Shown piece by piece: positions 33,055 through 43,204 of a stretch of 64,000 nt of DNA (position 1 is the stretch's first letter; each line of letters begins with the position of its first letter). The stretch is from the NCBI GenBank assembly GCA_963971405.1, contig OZ020490.1, positions 33,257,464 through 33,321,463 on the forward strand, given 5' to 3'. The notes below the pieces were generated by a model, which was not told the origin of the DNA, ran no database searches, and was given only the letters and a program-made list of their open reading frames with translations. The position numbers and the translations under genes are program-made. The stretch comes from Psococerastis gibbosa. Taxonomy: Eukaryota; Arthropoda; Insecta; Psocodea; Psocidae.

Positions 33055-33269
33055 CAGTGGCGGCGCTAGAAATTTTAAGGCGGTGGGGCCAGGGGGGGCA
33101 TGACATCTATCTGGGGGGCCAATGAAAAAACAAAACATTTTTCATTGGGATTAGGTATACTGTTTAATAATTCTGCAATTTAGCAACATGTAAAATATCT
33201 CAAAAGTGGAGGGCCGGAGAAACTGTTGGGGGGCAGGCCCCCTCAAGCACCCCCGTAGCTCCGCCACTG
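33055..33269. mobile_element. hAT-like element, CAGTGGCGG ends
   Basis: It starts CAGTGGCGGCGCTAG and ends TAGCTCCGCCACTG, a terminus common to animal hAT elements. The flanks ATTGCAGT and AGTGTAGT match at 6 of 8 positions. G runs lie near both ends. No transposase. Confidence 0.75.
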
Positions 33270-33486
33270 AGTGTAGTTGTATTGTTGTATTGTGTATCAA
33301 TGAATCCACATTCTACATATTGTAAAAAAATTTGGAGGAATATATTTTACTTTACTTTACTTACACTACCAAGAAGTAGGAATAATAGTTTCTGATGGCA
33401 AATTCTAACCTCATGCAGGTAAGCTTGGCCCTTACCTACAGTCCCCCATTATCCATTACTTACAGAAAAGGAAGGAAGGGGCAAGG

Positions 33487-33668
33487 GCAGAGCCAGCGGA
33501 AAATTTAGGGGGCACAAGTTGTTCATAAGTTAAGAAGGTATTTTTTTTTTGTTGTTGGAAAAGTTGAGTTTTTTTTACTACTATGTATCTTATGAATTTA
33601 CTCATTTAGGTCACTAACCCCTGATGACCCCCCCCCCCCCCCGCCCCTCGTGGATCCGCCATTGGGAT
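33487..33668. repeat. G/C-run repeat related to 24866
   Basis: GCGGAAAATTTAGGGGG, CACAAGTTG, ATGAATTTACTCATTTAGG, a C run and GTGGATCCGCCATTGG occur in the same order as in the 24866 copy. Confidence 0.6.
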
Positions 33669-33689
33669 GGGGTTGCATTAATTGAATGT

Positions 33690-33900
33690 CAGCTGGAAGA
33701 CTTTCTCAACTACAACACTGTACGTTAATGTCGTCAATGCTAAACTTGTCTCAGCTTGTCGCTTGTAGTCGTTGTAGGTTGAAAGTGAGGACGTACATAT
33801 CGGCTTGCCAATTACCAAAAGTTCATAAATAATGTCTGAAATCCATAATGTCGTTGGCATTCGGGCCACTATAAAGGCCAAAGGCAATGAGGCCTTCAAG
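33690..33900 (+). repeat. Rep-O, diverged copy
   Basis: GTTGTAGGTTGAAAGTGAGG, GGCTTGCCAATTACC, ATGTCTGAAATCCATAATGT and GGGCCACTATAA match the Rep-O order. Divergence is high. Confidence 0.55.
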
Positions 33901-33904
33901 ACGT

Positions 33905-34286
33905 TATATCATTGTATATATGCCTGTACCTGTACGACTGATAGACGTCCTGATATTAAATTGGAATTTGTAAAAAAAACTAACATGACGTGTGTTTAAT
34001 AGCAAGGGCGGGTCCAGGACAAATTTTCGGAGAGGACCATTCCGGCGAAAGTGGTTGTAGCCTACAAAGCCTCTTTTTTCCCACTTCTGACACCAAAATA
34101 CCAAAATAATGTAATGCCCTGAAAGGGTTAAGGGAGCACTACGAGTGGGCAAGGAGCTCTCCAAGAAGACTAATTAACAAGTCAGAGGATCCTAACTATT
34201 ATGATGGTTGTTCCTTCGTTTTATATATAATATACGTTATTACACAGAGGCTAGCCCAAAGATAGAATCTTAGGTAATCATAAGCC
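33905..34286. other. No gene recognised
   Basis: The minus frame at 33904-34164 has no family resemblance. Confidence 0.4.
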
Positions 34287-34528
34287 GGCCGCCATACCAA
34301 GTTGAATCCAGCGGACCAGAGCAGGTTCAAAGCTGCAGATAAATTGGTCGTGTGCACAGTGCCGGTAGGGAAACATGGTAGGACTTGTCCTGGTCACCTC
34401 CGAACTAATCGTGTGACTTCACTGTGTTTCCCAAGTGGTTTGGAATCCACTATAATCAGGAGGTCCACTGGAGTCCTATGGGCCCACACCGTGGCCTGGG
34501 ACTGTGTCCAACCATACTACTACTACTA
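34287..34528 (+). repeat. Rep-E copy
   Basis: From GCCGCCATACCAAGTTGAAT to an ACT microsatellite. Very similar to 35471, with a deletion after GGTCCACTG. Confidence 0.7.
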
Positions 34529-34556
34529 GGTAATCATACAATAGGATGTACTAACT

Positions 34557-34867
34557 CAGAGGCGTAAAGTTTTAGAATGATGGCGGGGACAAAACTAAGT
34601 AGGCCTTATGACGCCATCAGGCAGGATTAAAGGAAAAATTGAAAATATAAGAGCAAAATAGTAGGGTTTTTAGTATTTTAATAGTTGTAAAGTATAGCTG
34701 TAGATTTTACAAAGCTAAGGAAGGAATGCTTATATTCATATTGCTGCAAAGGGGACCATGAAGTATGAATCACGTCTTACAATGCTCGAGGCTGGGGGGG
34801 CAAAGCCCCCCCAAAAGGAGCTGGGGGGGGCAATTTGGACCGTTCCCCCCCCAACTTTGCGCCCCTG
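34557..34867. mobile_element. hAT-like element with CAGAGGCGTAAAG ends
   Basis: It starts CAGAGGCGTAAAGTTTT and ends AACTTTGCGCCCCTG. Near-identical flanks TACTAACT and TATTAACT are present with one base of offset. The interior has TGATGGCGGGGACAAAACTA and GTAGATTTTACAAAG. The reverse copy at 37498 shares these landmarks. Confidence 0.7.
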
Positions 34868-34943
34868 TTATTAACTAACTATATAGTGAGTGTCACACAT
34901 AACCTGACATACATAAGTATAGGAATATACACATGCAAGGATA

Positions 34944-35162
34944 TAAATAAATAAATAAGGACTTTTTTGTTCTATTACTAAGCCAACCTAGCGGAGTCAG
35001 GGCTATAAAGCCCTCTCTGACACTCAACTAGGAAAGCCCGGGACCGCCTGCTTTACATGCCCTCCGAAGCATGGCCAGAAAATGTAGGAAGTGTAGGACT
35101 CTGAGCCAACAACCTTTCGGGTGAAAGTCAGAGTCCGTACCACTACTCTACATGTCCTGATA
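34944..35162 (-). mobile_element. SINE-F, full length
   Basis: AAATAAAT repeats at the left are the complement of the ATTT tail. The complement of the head, GTAGAGTAGTGGTACGGACT, is at the right. The internal GAGGGCTTTATAGCCCT block is intact. Confidence 0.8.
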
Positions 35163-35470
35163 TATAGTACCCCTTCTGGGGAGAGTATTACAATAATCAT
35201 TCAAATTTGCATATGAATTTGATATTTGTTTTATAGTAATGTTGTACTAACAGTATACAAGAATAACATTCCTCAAAATACGCTATTGTCCTTAAATAAT
35301 ATAGATATGCTATTCGAGATAGCAATGCAGTTAATATAAATTAATTTAAACGGAGCGTGTTGGGAAGCAATGCCGTCAGTGCAAGGTCAAAACATCGCCA
35401 TCCGTTTTACATGTAAATGGTAACTACCCTCCCCCCCTCCATTACCCCTACCGTTGTATGCAGCTATTTT
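35163..35470. other. No gene recognised
   Basis: Unassigned AT-rich sequence; a short CCCTCCCCCCTCCATTACCC piece occurs at about 35429 and again at 35761 on the other side of Rep-E, and may be a long target duplication. Confidence 0.4.
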
Positions 35471-35762
35471 AGCCGGCCGCCAAACCAAGTTGAATCCAGC
35501 GGACCAGAGCAGGTTCAAAGCTGCAGATGACTTGGTTGTGTGCACAATGCCGGTAGGGAAACATGGTAGGACTTGTCCTGGTCACCTCCGAACTAATCGT
35601 GTGACTTCACTGTGTTTCCCAAGTGGTTCGGAATCCACTATAATCAGGAGGTCCACTGTCCTATGGGCTGGGGCATAGGACAGTCAAGTCGGGGTCGCTC
35701 TATGGGCCCAAATTTGAGGCCTAAGTTGTTATTAACCCGACGAACACTACTACTACTACTAC
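35471..35762 (+). mobile_element. Rep-E copy flanked by a direct repeat
   Basis: The Rep-E core ends in an ACT microsatellite. The sequence CTACCCTCCCCCCTCCATTA with the following ACCCCTACCGTT and ATGCAGCTATTT occurs both before (about 35426-35470) and after (about 35758-35805) the element. A direct repeat of roughly 45 bp is too long for an ordinary DNA-transposon duplication and would fit a retroposon or a local duplication. Confidence 0.6.
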
Positions 35763-35805
35763 CCTCCCCCCCTCCATTACCCCTACCGTTATATGCAGCT
35801 ATTTA

Positions 35806-36329
35806 ATGGGAATTATTACCCCCACTTAAATTAATCTAGGTGTGCAAATCAAAAGTTTGCGCTTTTATAACTTTCCTATTAATAAAATTGTCCAAATAGT
35901 TCTGTAAGCTTATGTAAAAAATTAAGGAGTAAACTTCAACAAGATGGGGTAGAAATTGTTGACTGTTGTGCTGGCCATAGGAATTGTAAAAAGTTTAAAT
36001 TGGAAATCAATTTAAGTGAATAATTATTATTGAATTGAGCCAGTAGGGTGTAATCAAAAACTTTTGGCAATGTGGAGAAAAGAAAAAGAAATAAAATGTA
36101 ATTAAATAAATAGACGAAAGTTCCATTGTCATTCTAAATTTCCTTCATTGCTTTTCCCTCATTTCCCTCATTACCACTATACCAAAAAATTCACAATTGA
36201 CAAAAAAAGTTTTCTTTCTTTCTCTCTTTAAATCAAAGTCCATGCCTCTATTATGACGATATTATACAGTATGGTATATAGTAATTTTTCAGTCTTCCCA
36301 GACCATTGAACTAATACCCCTGCCCCTCA
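35806..36329. other. No gene recognised
   Basis: Unassigned AT-rich sequence. Confidence 0.4.
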
Positions 36330-36490
36330 AGACTGTAGCAACAGGGGGTCCAGGGGGTCAGGACCCCCCCCCCCCCCCCGAAATATTTGCACCGCACACT
36401 AAATAGAAAGGATTTTTAAATATATTGAGGTTATCTCATCTCCGATGACGTCTGATGGACCCCCCGAAAAAAATCTAGCTATGGCCCTGC
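36330..36490. repeat. Diverged hAT-GC element
   Basis: GACTGTAGCAACAGGGGGTC and AAAATCTAGCTATGGCCCTG stand at the ends, with a C run, a CACTAAATAGAAAGGAT segment and CCCCCCGAAAAAAATC inside. The order matches the 5289 element, but the sequence is much diverged. Confidence 0.55.
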
Positions 36491-37185
36491 TCCACCCACG
36501 GCACTTTAGGCTATATTATCGTTACAGGCAAGCGCAAAGCATTAAGATAAAAAATCAAAGCAACACTTAAAATGGAAAGCAAAGGAAAAAGCAATAAAGC
36601 TGTTGAACAGCAGAAAACGGGGCGATATAAGGTTGTTATACGACAGAAGTTTGTGCATTTGTGCTTAATAAGCAGCGGACCGCAGTGGATAGGAGCTCAT
36701 GAATAGGAGGAGGGCAGCTCGTTAAGTTGGCTACACTGGGCGACCGGAAACAATATGGCGTCTGTTATCACGTGATCTGGCTCTCTTCCATGAAAGTAAA
36801 ATTTAAAGGAGATGTTTTTGTTATTTTACGTATGATCGTCAGTGCGCTGGTGGCAAGGTGAAGGATTTGCGCCCTCCAATATATTAATATAGTCTTCTTC
36901 TTCTAATGCCTCTTCTATCGAAGATTGTCACAAGAAAATTTTTGCGCCTTTTCAGTTACTTTTCCGGATTAACTTATTCCATTATTTCCAGTCTTCCTTA
37001 TACTCTTAGAGTTTGTTTTTTTTCTGAGAGCGCTTCATGCCCATAGGAAAATGGATTGTTTCCGGGGGTCAATTTTGCGCCCCTTGGGGCCCACCTCGCC
37101 ACCCCCTAGGCCCTGGCCTGATGATCGTTATTAGTTGTTGGTTAATACATGCAGTATAATCTTTGGTATGTACGTACGGGCATGG
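36491..37185. other. No gene; LINE tail remnant at about 36893-36950 (minus)
   Basis: TTCTTCTTCTAATGCCTCTT is the complement of the GAA-repeat tail seen after the LINE remnant at 53150. The remainder is unassigned. Confidence 0.4.
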
Positions 37186-37300
37186 ACGTAGCTAAGATTG
37201 GATCCAGGGCGGGGGGGGGGGGGGGGGGGTTGATGCAAAAGTTCGATTAAATCGATAGGTTTTCGCGCGTTTATTTGATTTTTTTTTTAATCTGATGTAA
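37186..37300. repeat. hAT-GC-like left end with G run
   Basis: GCATGGACGTAGCTAAGATT resembles the CATGGACGGAT-type ends, followed by a 20-base G run at 37211-37230. The right end is not identified. Confidence 0.4.
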
Positions 37301-37497
37301 GTTATTATATCTAGTTAAAATTCTCAGCACTTTGTTATACCTATTTTCTAAAATAACGAAAGAGAACCCATTTCTACAATGTCTAGTGTTAACTTCGTGG
37401 ACGTGTCCGGCACCTTAATTTCAGGCTATGCCCATGTAGGTACATGTGCATGTACTATAGTAGGAACTATATATACCTGTCCTGTATATCAATGTAG

Positions 37498-37777
37498 CCG
37501 GGGCGTAAAGTTGGCGGGGCCGGTCCATCTTGCCCCCCAGCCTCGAGCATTTAAGACGTGGTTCATATGGAGACCCCCGGGCCCCTTTGCAGCAATATAT
37601 GAAAATATTCTTTAATAACTTTGTAAAATCTACAGCTATACTTTACTACTATTAAAATGCGTAAAACCCCACTACCTATTTGCACTTATATTTTAAATTT
37701 TTCCTTATCCTTCCTGATGACGTCATAAGGTCTACTTAGTTTTGCCCCCGCCATCATTCTAAAACTTTACGCCTCTG
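37498..37777. mobile_element. hAT-like element, reverse copy of the 34557 family
   Basis: The ends are CCGGGGCGTAAAGTT and AACTTTACGCCTCTG. The interior includes the complement of the 34557 landmarks (TAGTTTTGCCCCCGCCATCA) plus one GCGTAAAACCCCACTA body module. The target duplication is not clear. Confidence 0.65.
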
Positions 37778-38221
37778 AACGTAAAAATATATATACATAA
37801 TTAAACTGTACCATGGTCAAGCGGAAAATTTCCGTTGCTTTTCTAACTGACTCCTCTTGACACTTGGCGCCCAGAAAACTCTGATAAAATAAAACATAAA
37901 AATAACGTAGCGTAACATAAAAGATTTATGCGTCATTTAACAGCTTCTTCGGTGACACACTTAGGGCTAAGGTTTATTAAGCTCGGGTACTTGGCGGGGG
38001 ATAACGCAGCTTTACCCCTCGCTTCTCTGGCGACCTTTCAAGGTTTTAAGACGTCGCAAATACGCAATCTGCCGCTATTAAATTGTCTGCAGCGTTCTTG
38101 GCGACTTTTTTTCTTTTGAAAACGTTACCAACGTACTGTACGTATAGCCTGTAATGTTACCTACATATGGTGAATTAATGTTTTTTTAATTACTGTTGGA
38201 TTTTAATGCAGAGATTTAAGA
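37778..38221. other. No gene recognised
   Basis: The frame at 37928-38119 has no family resemblance. Confidence 0.4.
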
Positions 38222-38258
38222 GTGTACAGCTCGTAGGAAATGGGCAGCCCGAAATTTA

Positions 38259-38508
38259 TTACATTGTAGTATTATATATATGGTATATATATAACACTGT
38301 CATTAAATTAACTTTGGTTGAAGAGGTAACCTCCTCGTTATAACCGAATTTAGAGGATATGGAAAAAACTGGGCTTGGCGGGATTCGAACCCACGATCTA
38401 CGCCTAACGAGGATTTGGCATTTACTAGACTTGTCGGGGCTTGTGGTCCAGCGGTTAAGACGACGCCCCGGTTAGGCCCAGTTTTTTCCATATCCTCTAA
38501 TTTCGTTT
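38259..38508 (-). mobile_element. tRNA-like fold-back insertion with 13 bp target duplication
   Basis: Identical 13 bp repeats AGCCCGAAATTTA lie at 38246-38258 and 38509-38521. The insert has inverted flanks AGAGGATATGGAAAAAACTG (left) and its complement (right). Between them is a B-box-bearing tRNA 3' half on the minus strand (complement of GGCTTGGCGGGATTCGAACC) and, in the opposite orientation, a tRNA 5' half CTTGTGGTCCAGCGGTTAAG. A long duplication plus tRNA sequence indicates retroposition. The opposed halves resemble twin-priming inversion or a head-to-head dimer. Confidence 0.7.
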
Positions 38509-38756
38509 AGCCCGAAATTTAATAACTTTTATTTTTTATTTAATTAACTAAGAATGTTATTAAAGATTTGGCTCATCAAAGTTCTAGAAGACTACTTCAT
38601 GCATCATATTATAAGATATTTTTAATTTTCGAAATTGTAGTTTTTTCAGAAACATGCCAATATTTTATAAAAAAAATAATTTTTCACGTATAATCGATTT
38701 TATTAAAGAACTACAATTTCGAAAACTAAAATATAATATAATATAATAATTCAATA

Positions 38757-39910
38757 CAATAATGCCATGTTACAGCGTTTTCTTAAGTCCATATCGCAAG
38801 GCAAGGGCCCGTGTGCGACTTATACTATCTGGCTATGGAGGGAGGGGGGGGGTGGAGTGTTTACGGGGTGGTATACTTTTATGTTGATGGTAGTTCGGTC
38901 TTTATCCATTGCGTAACTGCTCTTTTGAAACAATTGAAGTTTTTTAATGACTTTATTTGGATTGGTAGTTTATTGTAATAGGATATGCCTATATATTCAG
39001 ATTGGTGTTGAGATCTTGTGGTTCGAACAGTTTGTTGTGTGAAAGGATGTGTGTGGAGCCATCTTGTGTTGTGTGAGTGTTGTACAGAATTTAAGTTTTG
39101 TTTTTGATTGCGTACTAATATTATTGAGTTTTTTATATATAATTGTTTAATGTCTAGGACATCCGCTAAAATGTATAGGTCTTTTGTTGGATATAATGTC
39201 CCCTTTTTATGTATAATTTTTAGGATTGTTCTTTGTACGGCAATGACTTTGTCCGTTACATTTTGGTAGGCACCTCCTCAGGCTGATATTGCATAATGTT
39301 AGATGGGATTCCGCTATAGCGTGATAAAAGGATTTAATTAGAGGTTCTTGTGCAACGTTACGAAGTTGGACAAATTTATATATAGTTTTTCTTAGTCTGT
39401 TGGCAACCAATTGAGTATGGGGTTCCCATTTCAATTGTTCATCTATTATGATGCCTAAGTATTTCGTGTTTTCAGTTTGGATTATGTTTTCTATGGACAA
39501 GTTGTTGGTACAAGCGTCTCTTTTTGACGAAAAATCAACAAATACCGTCTTTTCCAGGTTTAACGATAATCTATTTTTTTCTAACCATTGTTTGATTAAG
39601 TTAAATTCTGAGTTGGCTAGTGTGTATAGATCATGATATGTATCCGCTATGCAGGTGATACAGGTGTCATCGGCAAAAGCAATTATTGATTCGAATCTAT
39701 TTGTTTCTAATAAATCGTTTAGATATAAATTGAATAATAATGGTGCTAATACTGTGCCTTGTGGAACTCCGAGTGACATTATTTGTTCCGTGCTTATTGT
39801 ATTGTTGATTTTTGTGCATTGTTTTCTATTCGTTAAGTAATTTTTGATGAGATCCCCAGCTATGCCCCTGATCCCTAGTTTGTTAAGTTTTTCAAGTAGC
39901 CGTGCGTATA
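38757..39910 (-). pseudogene. 5'-truncated LINE with reverse transcriptase C-terminal half
   Basis: From 39905 leftwards one frame is open over LLEKLNKLGIRGIAGDLI and SLGVPQGTVLAPLLFNLYLN, through the catalytic FADD box (FADDTCITCI), NRLSLNLEKT and KYLGIIIDEQLKWEPH. This order, from VPQG to FADD to LGI-x-DxxLxW, is diagnostic of a non-LTR reverse transcriptase. Near 39296 there is a one-base frameshift, and a further stop follows; the C-terminal part then reads AVQRTILKIIHKKGTLYP, EYIGISYYNKLPIQIKSLKN and a stop. The 3' end lies at the left, beside TATAATATAATAT repeats. It is inserted in an FB-G element and is one of the youngest LINEs here. Confidence 0.85.
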
Positions 39911-40035
39911 TACCGTATAATACCGTATTATAAGATGCATGAAGTTATCTCCTACAACTATGATGAGCCAAATCTTTAATAACATGCTTAGTTAATTAGA
40001 TAAAAAATAAAAAAGTATTATATTACACTCTTAAC

Positions 40036-40628
40036 CCTTTCTTGTTAATTAAAAAAAAAAATAGGAACCGATTATTTGAGAATTGACAAAAAATTTCTTT
40101 AACCCATGCCTAATAACTTTTCAATGCACATTGGCTTTTTTGTCTATTACGAAATAAAGCAAAGCTACATAAGAACTTGGTTGGCTGAGATCAATTCTTA
40201 TTACCACTACTCAGGCTCGATATAGGCGCCTGCCCCCCCCCCCCCCACTGCCAAATAGTACTTTCGCCCCCTCTGGCTCAACTTTGGAACTTATTTCAAT
40301 AGAGCCTTCGTGTTTGAACTTTCAATGATATGAAAGAGGGGACCTTCTAATAATTATGCCTGGTTTTCGAATCACTTTGCCTCACACACTATTAATTAGG
40401 AATAATTAGACAGTGGTGTCGTGTCGTTTCGTGAATTGGACTTCGTTTACGAAAGTTCAGATTTTTATCCACTACACTGCGGCTTTCACCGTTATTTTCA
40501 ACAGATTTTTTTGTTAGATAAAAATGAAAAAATGCGAAATAGAATTTTTTTAAAAAGTGTTTTGAAATAAATAATTTAACTCCTTATTTATATCGTTTCT
40601 TCACAGACCGAAATATACAGTATTCCTG
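40036..40628. other. No gene recognised
   Basis: A C run at 40231-40245 sits in TIR-less sequence. Nothing else is recognised. Confidence 0.4.
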
Positions 40629-40952
40629 CAGACTGATCGAGGCGATTCTAATAGCCTACCGGTATTTATTTAATCCCCTGCAGTCTGATCGAGGCGTTTA
40701 TAATACCGGGGTTAAATAAATACCCTAGGATTATAACTGTAAACAAACAAATTTTGAATAGCACTTTCCATTATAAAATTATCTTGTTTACCAGTGGATT
40801 AAATAATTACCGGTATTATAAACGCCCCGATCAGGCTGCTGGTAAAAAAGAAAATTTTATAATGGAAAGTGCTATTCAAAATTTGTTTGTTTACAGTTAT
40901 AATCCTAGGGTATTCATTTAACCCCGGTATTATAATCGCCTCGATCAGGCTG
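40629..40952 (-). mobile_element. CAG-MITE, outer copy with a second CAG-MITE inside
   Basis: It begins CAGACTGATCGAGGCG and ends with the complement CGCCTCGATCAGGCTG. CTG flanks it on both sides (40626-40628 and 40953-40955). Removing the inner element and one CTG leaves 163 bp, close to the 158 bp of the other copies. Internal landmarks are CCTAGGATTATAACTG and ATAGCACTTTCCATTATAAA, here on the minus strand. Confidence 0.85.
40681..40838 (+). mobile_element. CAG-MITE, inner copy
   Basis: 158 bp, from CAGTCTGATCGAGGCG to CCCCGATCAGGCTG, flanked by CTG at 40678-40680 and 40839-40841. It lies in opposite orientation inside the outer copy, so the region forms a long hairpin. The copy at 61097 has the same length and nearly the same sequence. 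Confidence 0.85.
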
Positions 40953-41032
40953 CTGGGGGTCTTCTTTGGAAAAAAAACATGAAAATAAGCCATACAGCGG
41001 GAAAATTGGGGTTTACCTTGTTACCTATTTTT

Positions 41033-41820
41033 GCTTTCCAATTTATACGTAGTATAAGGAAAGCTTTGTGACGGTCCAAATTTTCGATTCCGAGATTTCA
41101 ACAGAATTACACGTTTTGAGGTCCCAGGAACCCAAAAAAGTGGTTTTAACGAAATGTCTGTCTGTCCGTCTGTCTGTCCCTCTGTCGCTCTGTCGCTCTG
41201 TCGCTCTGTCGCTCTGTCGCTCTGTCGCTCTGTCGCTCCGTCGATCTGTCGATCTGTCGCTCTGTCGCTTTGTCTGTCTGTTCGATTTCCGGGCAAACTA
41301 CTCGGTCGATTACGATGAAATTCCGCATGTAGGTTCTCATAAATCATACCTCGGAACAATTTTTATTTTATTTTGGGCTAACTCAATTTGAGGGCGTTTT
41401 ATTCTCAAAAAACTCCAAAAAAAACGTCTAAAAAAATTATTTCTCAAAAACGGCTCCAACGATTTCTTTTAAATTCACATATATTGTAGTCGTCATTAAT
41501 GTCGGGGGTCGCTTGCCCCTTGATAGTTTGCTTCTGGGGGTAAAAAAATAAAAATAACTTAATTTTAATGAAAAATGACTAAAAAATAAATTTTCTGCGA
41601 AACCTTTTTATCGATGATTTCTACCTTCAGGCATGTTTTAGGTGTTAAATTGAGTAACGAAACCGGACAGGCTACTTGCCCAAAAATTTATTTGGTTTTG
41701 TGACAAAAAATGTTTTTTTGAAAAAATGATAGAAAATTCACGCACAAATGCATTGCGTGCTCTGCCATTATTGCTGTGTGCCGCGTGGTAATGTGTTGGT
41801 CTGACCTATCTAACAGATTG
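41033..41820 (+). mobile_element. MS-MITE with long GTCGCTCT tract, distal end missing
   Basis: It starts GCTTTCCAATTTATACGTAG. The microsatellite at 41157-41282 is the longest in the window and mixes GTCT and CGCTCTGT units. The element stops at GTCTGACCTATCTA, before the C-run and terminal region. Frames in the tract are repeat-derived. Confidence 0.85.
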
Positions 41821-41974
41821 AATAAAAACGGGACTAGGTATCCTTTTCAAAACCGGACGGTAAGTCACCTTGGGTACAACCAACTAACAACTAAAAAATA
41901 TTTGAATCATAAAAATAGCAAACAAAGGATGGAGAGCACTATAGCCTACGAATAAACCCTTGTAATTCCTAGAC

Positions 41975-42350
41975 CAGCGGTTATCAAAGTGTGGTCCGCG
42001 GATCACCGGGGGTCTGACAAGGGGTCCGTGGCGGACTTGAGACTGTGGACCCCCGGGGGCTGATGGAATTTTAAGTTTAAATCTTTTTCCTGCATTAAAG
42101 CTGACAATACGTTAAAAAAAACCTTGGAACGCAACATTTCAAAAAATAATAGAAGGAAAAGCTCAGAGTCATTTGTCTCATAAAGGATTAATAAACAAGT
42201 TATGAGTCTTTTAGAGTTAGGTTAACGTTAGACACCTAACTGTCTCTTTTTACCTTCGGTTTTTGGGGCTTTTAGAGCTTATAAGGGTCCGTCCGAACAT
42301 TTTACAAATTTTGGAGGGGGTCCACGAAAGAAAATGTTTGAGAACCGCTG
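41975..42350. mobile_element. hAT element with perfect 8 bp target duplication
   Basis: It starts CAGCGGTTATCAAAGTGTGG and ends AATGTTTGAGAACCGCTG. Identical TCCTAGAC flanks lie at 41967-41974 and 42351-42358. CAG-GGTTCTCAAA termini are classical for animal hAT elements. At 376 bp it is nonautonomous; no transposase frame is present. Confidence 0.9.
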
Positions 42351-42423
42351 TCCTAGACAATTATTATATTAAATACACATAATATCCGGTATACAGATAT
42401 ATTATATTATTATATTGGTATGG

Positions 42424-42815
42424 ATGGATGTACGTTAACACAAGCTATAGAAAACAGAATAAGTACATTTGAAATGCGGACATACAGACAATGCTAGCTG
42501 CGCATATTCTGGAGAGATCTTCTCCTTAATGCTGAGGTCTGGAGGCCAAAAGGTACAGAAGACGAGTTGCTGTTGACGGTTAAGAAAGGGAAACTATCAT
42601 ACTATATACTTTGAGGAACTAAATGTACCACCTTTTGCATGTATTAGTCCAAGGTAAGATAAAAAGACTGGGGACTCCCGCCAGAAGAAGAACATACCCA
42701 GTGGGTTGGCACGAGGACGACTTCCTTTTTAGAGTAGCAGTTTCCAAGGTCCAAATTGCCATAATAATCGCTAATCTTCGAAATTAGAGGCATTTAAAGA
42801 AGAAGAAGAAGTATA
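42424..42815 (+). pseudogene. LINE ORF2 C-terminal remnant with GAA tail
   Basis: Shifting frames read RISTFEMRTYRQC, NAEVWRPKGTEDELLLTVKK and a broken GDSRQKKNIPSGLARG-like piece, ending at the AATCTTCGAAATTAGAGGC tail and GAAGAAGAAGAAG. It is the same family as 45045 and 53150. Many frameshifts. Confidence 0.7.
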
Positions 42816-43204
42816 CCTATTAAATTATTTGGTATATAGTGACTCTTGACAAAGAAAGCAAGAACAAATAATCACCCGCGAAGTGAATTAAAAACGTTTC
42901 GCCCCCATTTATAAATACAGAGAAACCTAAAACTTTAAATATCCACACAAACACAGTCATTTTCAACAGTATCTTGCCTTTCAATGAGGCAATAACAGGT
43001 AAAATTTTACTCTTACCTGTCGAGAGAGTTGCAATTCATAAGACGCGTGCAGACGACGCGAAAAGGTTCAAAATAGGCTCCAGAGAGGGGCGAGGCTCGC
43101 TCACGACTGATGCTGCTATCGACCCTTTGTAAGCACTCGCTGCTGCCGGGGCGCTATCAGCAGAACCGCCCGCTTTAAACGTCCCCACACCTTCTGTCCT
43201 CGGA
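42816..43204. other. No gene; transition into a minisatellite
   Basis: Unassigned; partial units of the following array may begin at about 43140. Confidence 0.4.

Larger units (their letters stand above)
38222..40034. mobile_element. FB-G copy 3, host of two later insertions
   Basis: The left end GTGTACAGCTCGTAGGAAAT and the right half up to ACACTCTTAACCC (about 40034) belong to FB-G. The left arm is broken by the tRNA-like insertion at 38259-38508, and the centre is broken by a LINE at about 38757-39910. Removing both leaves an element of about 400 bp, the expected length. Confidence 0.7.

Noticed and set aside
41157..41282. Regularly repeated GTCGCTCT units as a possible CRISPR array
   Set aside because: The units are contiguous without spacers, lie inside a eukaryotic transposon and form an ordinary microsatellite.
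41068..41391. Open frame over the GTCT tract in MS-MITE (VEIFDSEI...LHVLRSQEPKKVV), recurring in several copies
   Set aside because: It is the nucleotide repeat translated; its middle is a microsatellite that shifts frame between copies, and stops occur at different places. Similar frames appear on the opposite strand.
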